Shown one piece after another: positions 53,581 to 63,837 of a DNA stretch of 64,000 bases (positions are counted from its first letter, which is position 1; each line of letters begins with the position of its first letter). This DNA is from Chryseobacterium sp. 7 (GTDB lineage Bacteria > Bacteroidota > Bacteroidia > Flavobacteriales > Weeksellaceae). A program made the translations under genes and the position numbers. Where the stretch lies: the NCBI RefSeq assembly GCF_003663845.1, contig NZ_RCCA01000001.1, positions 1 to 64,000 on the forward strand, given 5' to 3'. Below the pieces are notes generated by a model. The model ran no database searches, had not been told where the DNA came from, and saw only the letters and a program-made list of their open reading frames with translations.

Positions 53581-54425
53581 ATCAATTTTTTTATGAAATC
53601 AACTTAACTCTTCGTATTTCATTTAAAGAATACTTGTTTATACATACTCTATAAAATTCATAACGTTTTTATATTTTGTGCTTTCTATATATTCTAAAAG
53701 GAATAGTAACTTTAATATGATTTAACTATCATTACTTCATAATCTAGGTCATTTTCATACTACAACTTTCAATCATAGAACTACTGACTATACTTCTATA
53801 AGTATGGAAATTATAAATAGCTTGGAAAGATATTATAACATTTCTATTCCAACTACACTATCATAATGAAAATTGCTGAATTTAAAATATTGTCTGAACT
53901 AAATCCAACTTATCTAAAGAAATTATATCATTTATCTACCTCTTACTCTTTATTTACACGTTGTTACAAAATTTTGGTATAAGACAGTTCTAAACTAAGA
54001 AAGATGTGACCATTACTACATCGAGAAAATTTGCTGAAAATTCCTCACTGAAATAGGATTTAACGTCTTTACTAAACATCTAAATTATATAGATTACTTT
54101 ATTACCTTTTTTTAGCAAAAGAAAAGAACCTACGCTAACAAACAAAATAAAATTGACATATTAATTTAAAATAATGCCAATACGAATTCACCACGCGGTT
54201 CACACAGTTTACGGAATCTATTAATGTTATTAAATGCTTTTAGAGATCATTTAATAATAGTATAAAAGGATACTATTATTATTTTTGCAAAATATCGTTC
54301 ATACTAAAGTTACAAGAGGTAGAGAAAACAAAAGGTTAAACTCTATAGTTAGTTAACTTTATCGCTACAAATGTATTTAATTACAGCAGAAAATAAAGTG
54401 GTGATGTAAGAATTATTTCTGAAGA
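53581..54425. other. AT-rich non-coding stretch with an operator/promoter-like site
   Basis: No gene is supported. The only structured site I see is the palindrome plus -7 box at 54256-54287, facing the dnaE remnant. Confidence 0.5.
54256..54287 (+). promoter_or_regulatory. Palindromic operator abutting a TAnnTTTG -7 box
   Basis: AATAGTAT-AAAAGG-ATACTATT (54256-54277) is a perfect 8-bp inverted repeat; TATTTTTG follows at 54280-54287. A repressor dimer bound here would cover the spacer of the promoter facing the dnaE remnant. Confidence 0.6.
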
Positions 54426-55942
54426 ATGGAACAAAATTGTCCATTTTTTAATATTTCATTAGAGGCTAGTTACCAAGAAGATAAAATTAAATATGGGCAG
54501 GTGTTGAAATTATCCCTGTTAATGACAATATTCTTTGAAATAACAGACCAAAAAGGATTTCCTATTGTTCAGTTTGACATTCTCTCTCAAAGAGGTTTAG
54601 GGACCATAAATGACACAGTCAATCTCATAAAAAAAGACCAGAGGTATTACTGTAGATATTAAAGATACCGCCTTATCCAAGAATGAGAAAAAAGCAAATG
54701 AATTTTTAGCTGAAGGAAAAACAATCGGCTGCTTCTATATCGAATCTCCGGCAATGCGAGGGTTACTAGAAGATTACAATGTGGAGATTACAGAACATTA
54801 GTGGCTACTTCATCCATCATCTGCCCAGGAGTTGCACAAAATGAAATGATGCAAGAATACATATTCATGCACAATTATCCTGATAAATTTGAATATTTTC
54901 ACTCTGTATTTGAAGAGCATTTGAAAGAAACTTATGATATCATGGTATATCAAGAAGACGTGATCAAAATCGCTCAGTATTTCGGAGGTGTATCCTTAGC
55001 GGACGGTGATATTTATGCAGAGCTATAAGCGGCAAAAGTCGCTCCATCAAAAAGCTTAGACAAAAATGTCAGGGGGGGAGAATATCCAGCCACCTTGCGT
55101 TAACATAAGTGAGTATCAAACCATACTGCAAGATAAAGACATTTTTTTAGGTTTGATGCTTCTGGAAGGACTGGAAACAAGAAAGCACATGGAATTGTTG
55201 AAGAACGCGAAACACATGGTAGATACAAATCTTTACAGGACTTCATAAGACGTATTCCTGTTGGCCTTGAAAAAATCCAAATATTAATTTTCATTGGAGC
55301 ATTTCGTTTTACTGGTAAACCTAAAGATGAGCTACTGGTGGAAGCTCGGTTATTACTGATAAATTTTAAAACAGGATATAGAGGAATTATGCTTATTGAA
55401 GAGCCCGTTCAGGAACTTCGACTTCCTGAATTGAAAAGAGAGCCATTTGAAGATGCTTCTGACGAAATTAAGTTGACTGGATTTCCCGTCTCATGCAGCA
55501 CGTTTGATTTATTGCAAACTAAATACAGAGGGTCTGTTTTCGTAAAAGATTTACTACAATATCATAAAAAAGTGAAAATGCTTGCATATTTGATTTCAAG
55601 AAAACATGTTCCGACAAAAAGAGGTATTATGTACTTTGGAACCTAGATTGATGTTTATGGTAACTATTTTGATACAGCTCATTTTCCTGACAGTCTTAAG
55701 CAATATGATTTTCAGGGTGGAGGATGTTACCTGTTACTAGACACCGTTGAAGTTGATTTTCACCTACTATTACCATTCATCAGATGGGTAAAATGCCGAT
55801 GATTCCTGCCCCAGATATGTTTATGATAAAGAAAAGCAATATTATATACATAATTAGCATCAAAGAAGATGTGAGTATGCCCCATAGAAAGCCATATACT
55901 CAGGAACATGAAATAGGTTTACCGAGACAAAAATTTAATTAA
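54426..55942 (+). pseudogene. dnaE: C-family DNA polymerase III alpha subunit, C-terminal half, heavily decayed
   Basis: Fragments in changing frames follow DnaE order: FPIVQFDILSQRGLGTINDTVNLIK, then GKTIGCFYIESPAMRGLLEDYNV, then LVATSSIICPGVAQNEMMQEYIF, then YDIMVYQEDVIKIAQYFGGVSLADGD, then KSLQDFIRRIPVGLEKIQILIFIGAF, FTGKPKDELLVEARLLL, and the terminal YGNYFDTAHFPDSLKQYDFQGGGCYLLLDTVEVDFH, HRKPYTQEHEIGLPRQKFN. At least five frameshifts or stops are visible. The N-terminal PHP/catalytic half (roughly 500 residues) is absent. It is probably the dnaE2-like gene of a mutagenesis cassette. Confidence 0.9.
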
Positions 55943-55986
55943 CCGTAAACTTTCCAATGTATCTGTAATTTTATAGATCTGAAAAT

Positions 55987-57250
55987 CAAGCATAATATGT
56001 CTGAACCTTGTATTCTTCATTTTTTATTGCATTCCTTTGTAAGATTTTTTCTGCATTCTGAAAAAGCTTATCCAGTTGATCAGCTGAAAGTGTGTCAACT
56101 GATGTTTTGTGCTTTTCATATTTTCGAATTTCAGCATTGATTGAAGAAGATTTGAATTTGATATCATTCAGTGTTTGGAGAACTTCAATGATTTTATTTT
56201 GAGCATATCAGAAATAACAGGATGTGCTTTGTCTGTCATTTTCAACAAGGTGTCTTCAACTTGCTCATTAATTTCCTCATGTGGGAAGTAATATTCAAAA
56301 ATATTTCCGATTTTTTCAGTATTTTTATGAGATCGAATTCTTTCAATTTGTAACAAAGCATCCTGAAGATTTCCGGAGACGTAAGGCTCCATTCTACCAA
56401 ACTGATTGGATCGTTCTTTAATTTCCCCAAAACCCTATTCATATTTTTGTGAAAAATATCCTGAAATATCCTGAGACTGTTTGGAAACATTTTTCTTTAG
56501 AATGATGATATCTGTTCCGATCTTAGTTCCGGCAAGGCTCCAGCCGGGAGCCTGAATGCATTTTTTATCTCGGCTCCGCTTAATTTTTTCTGTCTGCTCA
56601 ACCAACCGGAAGGAAGTACCATTGCTAAAATTCCACTGTCTTTGAGAACATCAAGGCTGCGTTTGACGAAATAATCTTCGTATTTAGATAAAGAGGGTTC
56701 TTCTCCTAATCCTTTGTAATAAGTCCTGTGTTCTACATATGGAGGATTCCTATAATAAGATCATACTTATCTTTAAATTCTTTCGGATTATTTTTAATTC
56801 CCGTCTCACCTATAAATTCCGTTTCAAATAAGCACAGGTTAATGTCGGTTTCGAGATGAAAAATTTTGGTAATTTTTGCTCTGATTTCGTTGATTTCAAA
56901 CGCTTTTAGATTACCCTTTATCCCAAGAGCTTTGGCTGCATAAACAAAGTTTTCTGTTCCGATATTCGGTTCTAAAACCTGAATGCGTGTTTTTCCGCTC
57001 AACTCCTCTCTGGTGAGATTCCCAACGACATCAACAATGCTGGAATTGGTATAGTATTCATCAAGTACTCCCCTACTCTTTTTATCAGTACCACCGGATT
57101 TGAACTGATCGCAGATGTTCTTTAAATTATCGGTAATAATAAGATTTTCCTTGAGCAGGACTTTCCTGTCATTACAAATAAAGCAGGCAGCGGAAACAAC
57201 TTCCTCAAACTGTTCATTGGTGATTTTTTGATTTTGTACTGTAAAATTAG
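55987..57250 (-). pseudogene. N6-adenine DNA methylase of an integrative element, broken
   Basis: Minus strand: NQKITNEQFEEVVSAACFICNDR, GVLDEYYTNSSIVDVVGNL, motif I-like VLEPNIGTENFVYAAKALG (usual form VLEPSAGTGNF), FKDKYDLIIG then a one-base deletion, after which NPPYVEHRTYYKGLGEEPSLSKYEDYFVKRSLDVLKDSGILAMVLPSGWLSRQ continues in another frame. The lesion falls between G and NPPY, the catalytic motif IV. Further frames run to LSADQLDKLFQNAEKILQ and stop at 55987. The SNF2-helicase part usually following in these element proteins is missing. Confidence 0.82.
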
Positions 57251-57255
57251 AGCAT

Positions 57256-58240
57256 TTAATTCATGTACCCTCTAGCTGAATCTAATAATCCGGCGATGTA
57301 ATATTCTCCTTCTTCATTTTCTCGAACATCATTTTGTTGTGGACTAATTGCGAATCTTCCTGCATGTCCTCCTCCCTGATTGTTGCGCTCTGCGTCTGCA
57401 TCTCCATTTCCAGCATTGTTGCCGCCCACTGCTTGTCCTGGATCGTTATTTCGGTCTTGGAAGGATTGGCTTTCCTCGAAAGATTTTCCAGTACTTTGTC
57501 CAGATATTCCGGACTCCACGTGCTTAGTTTGGGAAATTCTTTGGGATCTAACGGTGGTATTTTCATCTTTTGAAATATTTGATCTGTTAAAATTAGTGAT
57601 TTTCTGCTCATTGTTAAGTTTGTTTATCAAATAATGATTCAGTGTGCTGTTTCCGGATTCTGAAATGCTTACAATAGACGAATGTCCCGAAGATTCTTTC
57701 CTTCAAAAAGCTCCGAAACCTTTTGGATTGTATCATTTCCATTAGCTTCACCACCCATGCACAGCATAAGTTTTCCGTCAAAGTACTTGTACCGATCAAA
57801 TAATAAATCTATATTTTCCGTAGAATCAATGTGATTAATATTCTTCTATTCTTACGGTTTCCATTTCAAAAGACGAAGAAACAATAGGGTATCCAAAGCA
57901 TTTTCAACAATTACCATCTCATTTTAATACCTCTTATTTCAGAGATACCAGATATGCCAATTAAGCTATGATTTTCCGGATATAGAATTTCAAATCCACC
58001 GGAATGAGTTGGTATTGCTACGCCGAGATATTTTTTGCCTTCATACTGATAATAAATCTGGGCCGTATTCTGATGAATAAGATTTTTTGAAATCCCTTTT
58101 TGTTCAAAATATTCGGTAAACTTATATTTATTAGGACTTAGCTGGCTGATGATTCTTGCAGAAGATTGATTTTCTATAGGGTTAGAGGATTCCTGTTTCG
58201 GATAATCAGACATATGATTACTTTTTTTTCCTGCTTTCAA
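57256..58240 (-). pseudogene. Toprim/primase-like element protein, copy A, frameshifted
   Basis: Starts MKAGKKSNHMSDYPKQESSN. The first 105 codons are intact, with YFEQKGISKNLIHQNTAQIYYQYEGKKYLGVAIPTHSGGFEI, the lead-in of toprim proteins on Bacteroidota elements. A one-base loss at IRGIK(N)EM shifts the frame; other frames continue MVIVENALDT, SFEMETVRIEEY, LMLCMGGEANGNDTIQKVSELFEGKNL, then SGNSTLNHYLINKLNNEQK and a Gln/Asn-rich tail to 57256. The methylase remnant follows directly. Its start overlaps the upstream lipoprotein gene by 23 bp. Confidence 0.75.
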
Positions 58241-58893
58241 TAAAGCGGTTAAACTTAAAAATTTCTTCAGCTTCCAAATCCCAGTTCTTTCGCGGAATTA
58301 GCTGCATGGACACAAAAATGTCTTTCTGTTTATCATAAGAATCTATCCTTTCAATTCTTCCGTTATACTCATAATCAACACCTTTGTAAAAGGAATAAGG
58401 CAGAATGGTATCGGTGGGATAAATGTAATACCGGGTATAGTTCCAGGGAGAGTTAATTTCAAAACGCTTATAATGCTTTTTAAAAAGCACGGTATCGGTT
58501 AGTTTCCTGCGGTTCCTGTAATTAAGGATCGGAACTTTCGAGAAAATTGCTCCGGCTGCTTTGGCATAAACTGAAATTGGTTTTTGCTTTTTTTGTATCT
58601 CTGACATAACAACTGATGTATGATCATTTTCCAAATCATAAAAAACTGAGTCTTTGATGAAATAAGTTGCCTTCGTTACTTCAGGAAATTCCAATTCGGG
58701 AACCATTTCTATAATCGAATCATGTTTATAATTGAGCTTTGAAATGTAAAAACTCCGCATGTTTTCCAAGCCTTTCGAGGCATCGAAATACACATTGGAA
58801 ATAATGTCAATCCCTCCTTTTTCAGATGGAGTTTTTTCCGTGCACGACAGCAATATTACTAATAGAGAAATAATTGAAGTAAAAAGATTTTTT
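58218..58893 (-). pseudogene. Lipoprotein, copy A, frameshifted in the signal peptide
   Basis: Nearly identical to the intact copy at 61855-62535. From the ATG at about 58893 it reads MKKIFLLQLFLY and a stop, because one T present in copy B (ATCTTTTTATCTTC) is missing. The remaining frame from 58853 (MLSCTEKTPSEKGGIDIIS...) keeps the whole mature domain of about 208 residues but would lack export. The lipobox Cys is still visible as LSC. Confidence 0.88.
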
Positions 58894-58987
58894 TCATATA
58901 AAGGTATTAAAAAAAGCGATAAAAGATACTTGTACCACTTTGTTATGGGTTTTAATAAATATCAATCTAAATTCCTCTGGACCAATT

Positions 58988-59667
58988 CTACTCTCTTACA
59001 TTGCCTTTCTCATGCTTATTCTCATTTTCCAGCCCTTGCAATGATTTGTTAGTGTTAATGCGGTTCATGTCGTTGTCGTATAGATTTAGATTTTTGTACT
59101 GAGGGTTTAGAACGGCTTTTCCTTCGATAACCTGGTCATCAAGTTCAAATTTCACTTTGACAATATTTCCTTTTTCCAATGATTTAATCGCTGCAGTTTT
59201 GAATTCCGGCTTGTCAAAAACTAAGTTGGATTTTTCAACAATTTCTGCCGTATTGATTCCATAATTTTTGTAGAAAGTCTGGAAATGATAATTACCGTAC
59301 TGATTTTTTACTTCTTCAAAATTCAACTTTACAAAAGCAGGCTCATAATCCAATGTATACCCTATATGCTCTACAGCTCTTTGAAATTTTTCATATTGAC
59401 TATAAAATAATTCACCGTTATCAATATTACTATAGTAATTAGTCAGTTCCTTTAGCGCATCAGTGATTAAGTGCTCGTTATCAAACAAATCAATCTTGTG
59501 ATGGAATAAATTTTGAATTTCTTCATTTGGAAAAATGAGTTTTTCAGGATGTTTTTTGCTTTGTCAAGAATACTCTTTAATTCATTTTCTTCAAAAGCAG
59601 TAATAACATCTAAATCAGAATGATTATTTGGATTATTTTGGTCTAACTTGGATCGTTCGTTTTTCAT
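58988..59667 (-). pseudogene. Element protein (DUF3945/DUF4099-like), copy A, with 528-bp deletion and frameshift
   Basis: Corresponds to the intact gene at 62605-63837. Starts MKNERSKLDQNNPNNHSDLDVIT. One base is lost at GACAAAGCAAAAAACATCC (copy B has GACAAAGCACAAAAACATCC), throwing the frame. Later GYTLDY joins directly to EPAFVKLNFEE, whereas copy B has 176 codons between; the deletion has 3-bp microhomology (TCA). The rest to the stop is near identical. Confidence 0.88.
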
Positions 59668-60207
59668 CTGGATTTTCTTGTTTAAATAAATGAATATCAG
59701 ACAAATTTGATTAATAGGAATCAGTAAACCTATACAAGTTGTAAGGTCAATACTAAAGAAATCCTTCTGATTTATTGCAAACTTATAACGTAAACCTAAA
59801 CAAAAGGACTAATTGCTTGATTTTCAAAATTTAATTTAACAAATGCGCAAAATATATCAAAATAACATAAAATTTTTGTAGCGAAGTGCATTGTTTAATT
59901 TAAAAGCATTTCAAAAAGTAAATATGTCTTTTGCGACAAATTAATTATATTTTGATAATCAATTATTTAAAATATCGCTTATCCTAAACTATGTTTTAAT
60001 ATTTTAAAAGTAGATTGTTAAATCGGGCAAGCTTCCATTCTAATTTATTCTGCGTCATAACACGTTTATTTATATATTTAATCATATTCACAATCCACAC
60101 AAACGCATTTTAACACCAAATATACGTCGTTTGGGTTTTTTTTTTATTAAAGAGAGTAATATCAACTATTTTTAAAAAAATTACAAATTATTATTAATAA
60201 ATAAAAT
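59668..60207. other. Non-coding left flank of the oxidoreductase unit
   Basis: Contains the end of duplication copy A (to about 59760) and the left MITE-like arm (59766-59995). Nothing else is supported. Confidence 0.6.
59766..59995. mobile_element. MITE-like element, left copy
   Basis: The core 59888-59984 (97 bp) is the reverse complement of 61259-61355 with about 4 mismatches. A further outer block (59787-59814) matches 61368-61395, with 73 nt here in place of 12. Inverted relative to the right copy across the oxidoreductase gene. Confidence 0.85.
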
Positions 60208-61188
60208 ATGAGAGCATTAGTTTTAAACAAGTATGGAGTAGATTTTGAACAAATAAACCTGCCAATACCACATGTAGAAAAAAATGAAGTATTAGTTAAG
60301 ATTTATTCTAGCGGAGTTAATCCTATTGATAATAAAATTCGTATAGGAAAAGCTCCTTATGCTACTCCAAATTTACCCGCTATTTTAGGAACAGATATGG
60401 CAGGAGTAATAGAAGATGTTGGAGAGGATGTTATTAACTTTAAAAAAGGAGATGAAGTATATGGCCTTGTGGGGGGTGTTTTCGGTTCTGGCGGTACCTT
60501 AGCTGAATATGTGTCAGTAGATGCTAACCTTATAGCAAAAAAGCCAAATAATTTAACATGGAAAGAAGCTGCCGCTGTTCCATTGGTAGCATTGACGGCA
60601 TGGGAAGGTATAAAAGATAGAATTAAAATCCAAATTGGAGACAAGGTTCTAATTCATGGTGGAGCTGGAGGTGTTGGACATATGGCATTACAATTAGCAA
60701 AAATTGATGGTGCGGAGGTATATACAACAGTATCCAACGAAAAAAGACATATAGTGGAAAAATTAGGGGGTATTCCTATAGACTATAAACAGGAAACAAT
60801 TGAAGATTATATATCCCGTTATACAAAAGGAGAAGGTTTTGATGTTATTTATGATACGGTAGGGGGAGAAACTTTAAACGAATCATTTCAAGCTGTAAAA
60901 CATTATGGAAATGTTGCAAGTTGTGTTGGATTTGACTCTCACCAAATGGCTGCACTTTCGTTCCGTGGAGCAAGTTTCCATGGGATTTTTGTTTTAATTC
61001 CTCTCCTAAAAGGAATTAAAAGAAATCATCATGGTGAAATTTTAGCCAAAATTTCAACTATGATTGAAAGAAAAGAAATAATTCCAATGCTAGATCCTAG
61101 GACATTCAGTCTTGATACTGCTCTATTTGCTTACAAAGCAGTTTGGGATGGTTCATCCTGCGGAAGAATTGTAATAGACATTCAATAA
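60208..61188 (+). CDS. Zinc-type alcohol dehydrogenase-like / quinone oxidoreductase
   Basis: A 326-residue MDR-superfamily NAD(P)H-dependent oxidoreductase. N-terminal GroES-like domain (VLVKIYSSGVNPIDNKIRIG, LGTDMAGVIEDVGEDV, KKGDEVYGLV) and Rossmann domain with VLIHGGAGGVGHMALQLAK; the family's catalytic zinc cysteines are absent, as in quinone oxidoreductases. C-terminal FDVIYDTVGGETLNESF and SSCGRIVIDIQ are typical. Likely reduces quinones or reactive aldehydes. The only intact non-element gene here; it sits alone between two inverted MITE-like copies and two copies of a duplicated block, suggesting it arrived as cargo. Confidence 0.93.
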   Translation: MRALVLNKYGVDFEQINLPIPHVEKNEVLVKIYSSGVNPIDNKIRIGKAPYATPNLPAILGTDMAGVIEDVGEDVINFKKGDEVYGLVGGVFGSGGTLAEYVSVDANLIAKKPNNLTWKEAAAVPLVALTAWEGIKDRIKIQIGDKVLIHGGAGGVGHMALQLAKIDGAEVYTTVSNEKRHIVEKLGGIPIDYKQETIEDYISRYTKGEGFDVIYDTVGGETLNESFQAVKHYGNVASCVGFDSHQMAALSFRGASFHGIFVLIPLLKGIKRNHHGEILAKISTMIERKEIIPMLDPRTFSLDTALFAYKAVWDGSSCGRIVIDIQ

Positions 61189-61249
61189 TTTGTTCTTTTT
61201 ATTCGGAACAAATTGACTCAACTTACTAGTTGGCTCATATAATATTAGC

Positions 61250-61420
61250 CTGATTTCGGGATAAGCAATATTTTAAATAATTGATTATCAAAATATAATT
61301 AATTTATCACAAAAGACATATTTACTTTTTGAAACGCTTTTAAATTAAACAATGCGACATTATAAAAAATTAATCCTTTTGTTTAGCTTTGCGTTTTATC
61401 AAAGCTTATCCCGAAGTCAG
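61250..61420. mobile_element. MITE-like element, right copy, with 17-bp terminal inverted repeats
   Basis: Begins CTGATTTCGGGATAAGC (61250-61266) and ends GCTTATCCCGAAGTCAG (61404-61420), inverted with 16/17 identity; 171 bp, non-coding. The internal 61259-61355 is repeated inverted at 59888-59984. No clear target duplication is seen. Confidence 0.85.
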
Positions 61421-61573
61421 TTTAAAATGGTTATTCTTCATCCTATCATTTTTAATCCCAATGAAGAGTATAAACTAAATATAATCCTCAGTGCTATTGA
61501 CTAACATACATTACTTTCAAAATTAACAAAAAAAGAGATCTGTAGAAAATCTGAACAGATTATTACAGAATCA
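61421..61573. other. Non-coding junction before duplication copy B
   Basis: No gene; it ends where homology to copy A begins (TT.AGAGATACCAGATATGCC). Confidence 0.5.
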
Positions 61574-61877
61574 TTTGAGAGATACCAGATATGCCAATTA
61601 AGCCAGGGTTTTCCGGATATAGAATTTAAAATCCACCGGAATGATTTGGTATTGCTACGCCGAGATATTTTTTCCCTTCATACTGATAATAAATCTGGGC
61701 CGTATTCTGGTGAATAAGATTTTTTGAAATCCCTTTTTGTTCAAAATATTCGGTAAACTTATATTTGTGTGGACTTAGCTGGCTGATGATTCTTGCAGAA
61801 AACTGATTTTCTATAGGGTTAGAGGATTCCTGTTTCGGATAATCAGACATATGATTACTTTTTTTTCCTGCTTTCAA
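61574..61877 (-). pseudogene. Toprim/primase-like element protein, copy B, truncated
   Basis: Near-identical to the start of copy A. A TAA at about 61626-61628 replaces GAA (GGF-E-I in copy A), and homology stops altogether at about 61574, beside the MITE-flanked unit. Only about 83 codons remain in frame. Confidence 0.88.
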
Positions 61878-62535
61878 TAAAGCGGTTAAACTTAAAAATT
61901 TCTTCAGCTTCCAAATCCCAGTTCTTTCGCGGAATTAGCTGCATGGACACAAAAATGTCTTTCTGTTTATCATAAGAATCTATCCTTTCAATTCTTCCGT
62001 TATACTCATAATCAACACCTTTGTAAAAGGAATAAGGCAGAATGGTATCGGTGGGATAAATGTAATACCGGGTATAGTTCCAGGGAGAGTTAATTTCAAA
62101 ACGCTTATAATGCTTTTTAAAAAGCACGGTATCGGTTAGTTTCCTGCGGTTCCTGTAATTAAGGATCGGAACTTTCGAGAAAATTGCTCCGGCTGCTTTG
62201 GCATAAACTGAAATTGGTTTTTGCTTTTTTTGTATCTCTGATAAAACAGCTGATGTATGATCATTTTCCAGATCATAAAAAACCGAGTCTTTGATGAAAT
62301 AAATTGCCTTTGTTACTTTAGGAAACTCCAACTCGGGAACTATTTCTATAATCGAATCATGTTTATAATTGAGCTTTGAAATATGAAAACTCCGCATATT
62401 TTCCAAGCCTTTCGAGGCATCGAAATACACATTGGAAATAATGTCAATCCCGCCTTTTTCAGACAGAATTTTTTTCGTGCAGGACATCAACATTACTAAT
62501 ATAGAAATAATTGAAGATAAAAAGATTTTTTTCAT
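61855..62535 (-). CDS. Element-borne lipoprotein, copy B
   Basis: A 226-residue lipoprotein: signal MKKIFLSSIISILVMLMSC with lipobox LMSC (Cys19), mature part GGIDIISNVYFDASKGLENMRSFHISK, SIIEIVPELEFPKV, FKKHYKRFEINSPWNYTRYYIYPTDTILPYSF and DIFVSMQLIPRKNWDLEAEEIFKFNRF. No family recognised. It overlaps the truncated toprim gene by 23 bp and follows the DUF3945-like gene, the same order as in copy A. Probably an outer- or inner-membrane lipoprotein of the conjugative element. Confidence 0.82.
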   Translation of the reverse strand: MKKIFLSSIISILVMLMSCTKKILSEKGGIDIISNVYFDASKGLENMRSFHISKLNYKHDSIIEIVPELEFPKVTKAIYFIKDSVFYDLENDHTSAVLSEIQKKQKPISVYAKAAGAIFSKVPILNYRNRRKLTDTVLFKKHYKRFEINSPWNYTRYYIYPTDTILPYSFYKGVDYEYNGRIERIDSYDKQKDIFVSMQLIPRKNWDLEAEEIFKFNRFIESRKKK

Positions 62536-62604
62536 ATAAAGGTATTAAAAAAAGCGGTAAAAGATACTTGTACCGCTTTGTTATGGGTTTTAATAAATAT
62601 CAAT

Positions 62605-63837
62605 CTAAATTCCTCTGGACAAATTCTGCTCTCTTACATTGCCTTTCTCATGCTTATTGTCATTTTCCAGCCCTTGCAATTGTTTATTGGTGTTAATGCG
62701 GTTCATGCCGTTGTCATATAGATTTAGATTTTTGTACTGGGGGTTTAGAACAGCTTTTGCTTCGATCATCTGGTCATCAAGTTCAAATTTCACTTTGACA
62801 ATATTTCCTTTTTCCAATGATTTAATCGCTGCAGTTTTGAATTCCGGCTTGTCAAAAACTAAATTGGATTTTTCAACAATTTCTGCTGTATTGATTCCAT
62901 AATTTTTGTAGAAAGTCTGGAAATGATAATTACCGTACTGATTTTTTGCTTCTTCAAAATTCAGCTTTACAAAAGCAGGCTCACTTTCATTAGATTTAGG
63001 ATTAACAAATTCAGTTTTTACAGAACGTCCTTCTAAAAGATTCAGGGCTTCTTTTACTGTAAAGAAAGCCTCTTTTGACACTCTGAAATTTTGAACAAGA
63101 GATTCTCCTTTTACATTAGTAAGAATTGCATCGTATGAGTTCAGGAAAATTCCACCTTTTTCAGTTTTGTTATAATTTAAAGTATAATCCATCTTATTTC
63201 CTGGCAGTGTTTTGTCTGATCCTGTTTTAAGATGAAAATATTTTTCAGTTGAATCAATTCCTTTCTCCAAATCTTGGTGAAGCTTTTCATCTTCTCCGAA
63301 ACCAAGGTATTTTAGTTGCTTTTTTAAATACTCGGTTTGATCAAATTCCTTTTGTGTTGCCATAATCGATGGGGTTTGTAAGTTAGTGTTGTATTTATCT
63401 GAAACTTTTTCAACTGTCTGTAAAATATTTTCAGGGTATATCATTTGATAAAGCATAATCTGCTCATATTTATCAATCGGTCTTAGATTGATCGGTACCG
63501 CGTCAAGATCATAATCCAATGTATATCCTATATGCTCTACAGCTCTTTGAAATTCTTCACATTGACTATAAGTTAACTCACCATAATCAATGTTGCTGTA
63601 GTATTTAGTCAGTTGCCTTAGCTCATCATTGAGAAAGTCCTCGTTATCAAACAAATCAATTTTGTGATAGAATAAATTTCGAATTTCTTCATTTGGAAAA
63701 ATGAGTTTTTCAGGATGTTTTTGTGCTTTGTCAAGAATAGTCTTTAATTCATTTTCTTCAAGCGCAGTAATAGCATCTAAATCAAAATGGTTATTTGGAT
63801 TATTATTTGGGTATAACCTGGATCGTTCATTTTTCAT
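62605..63837 (-). CDS. Element protein (DUF3945/DUF4099-like), copy B, intact
   Basis: About 410 residues from MKNERSRLYPNNNPNNHFDLDAIT; an in-frame ATG 33 codons upstream gives an atypical hydrophobic extension. Soluble, acidic. C-terminal LEKGNIVKVKFELDDQMIEAKAVLNPQYKNLNLYDNGMNRINTN and QGLENDNKHEKGNVREQNLSRG resembles the repeated DUF3945-type module of proteins on Bacteroidota conjugative elements. Middle part (KYFHLKTGSDKTLPGNKMDYTLNYNKTEKGGIFLNSYDAIL) is intact, unlike in copy A. Family assignment is tentative. Confidence 0.75.
   Translation of the reverse strand: MKNERSRLYPNNNPNNHFDLDAITALEENELKTILDKAQKHPEKLIFPNEEIRNLFYHKIDLFDNEDFLNDELRQLTKYYSNIDYGELTYSQCEEFQRAVEHIGYTLDYDLDAVPINLRPIDKYEQIMLYQMIYPENILQTVEKVSDKYNTNLQTPSIMATQKEFDQTEYLKKQLKYLGFGEDEKLHQDLEKGIDSTEKYFHLKTGSDKTLPGNKMDYTLNYNKTEKGGIFLNSYDAILTNVKGESLVQNFRVSKEAFFTVKEALNLLEGRSVKTEFVNPKSNESEPAFVKLNFEEAKNQYGNYHFQTFYKNYGINTAEIVEKSNLVFDKPEFKTAAIKSLEKGNIVKVKFELDDQMIEAKAVLNPQYKNLNLYDNGMNRINTNKQLQGLENDNKHEKGNVREQNLSRGI

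Noticed and set aside
53150-54250. Remnant of imuB (Y-family polymerase) between the repressor and dnaE
   Set aside because: Expected from typical cassettes, but I could not recognise any Y-family motif in any frame.
57334-57634. Plus-strand frames opposite the toprim remnant
   Set aside because: The minus-strand frame continues the recognisable element protein; the plus frames are shadows of low-complexity DNA.
61250-61420. Ends assigned to a named IS family
   Set aside because: The 17-bp ends are distinctive but I cannot match them to a family from memory without a search.
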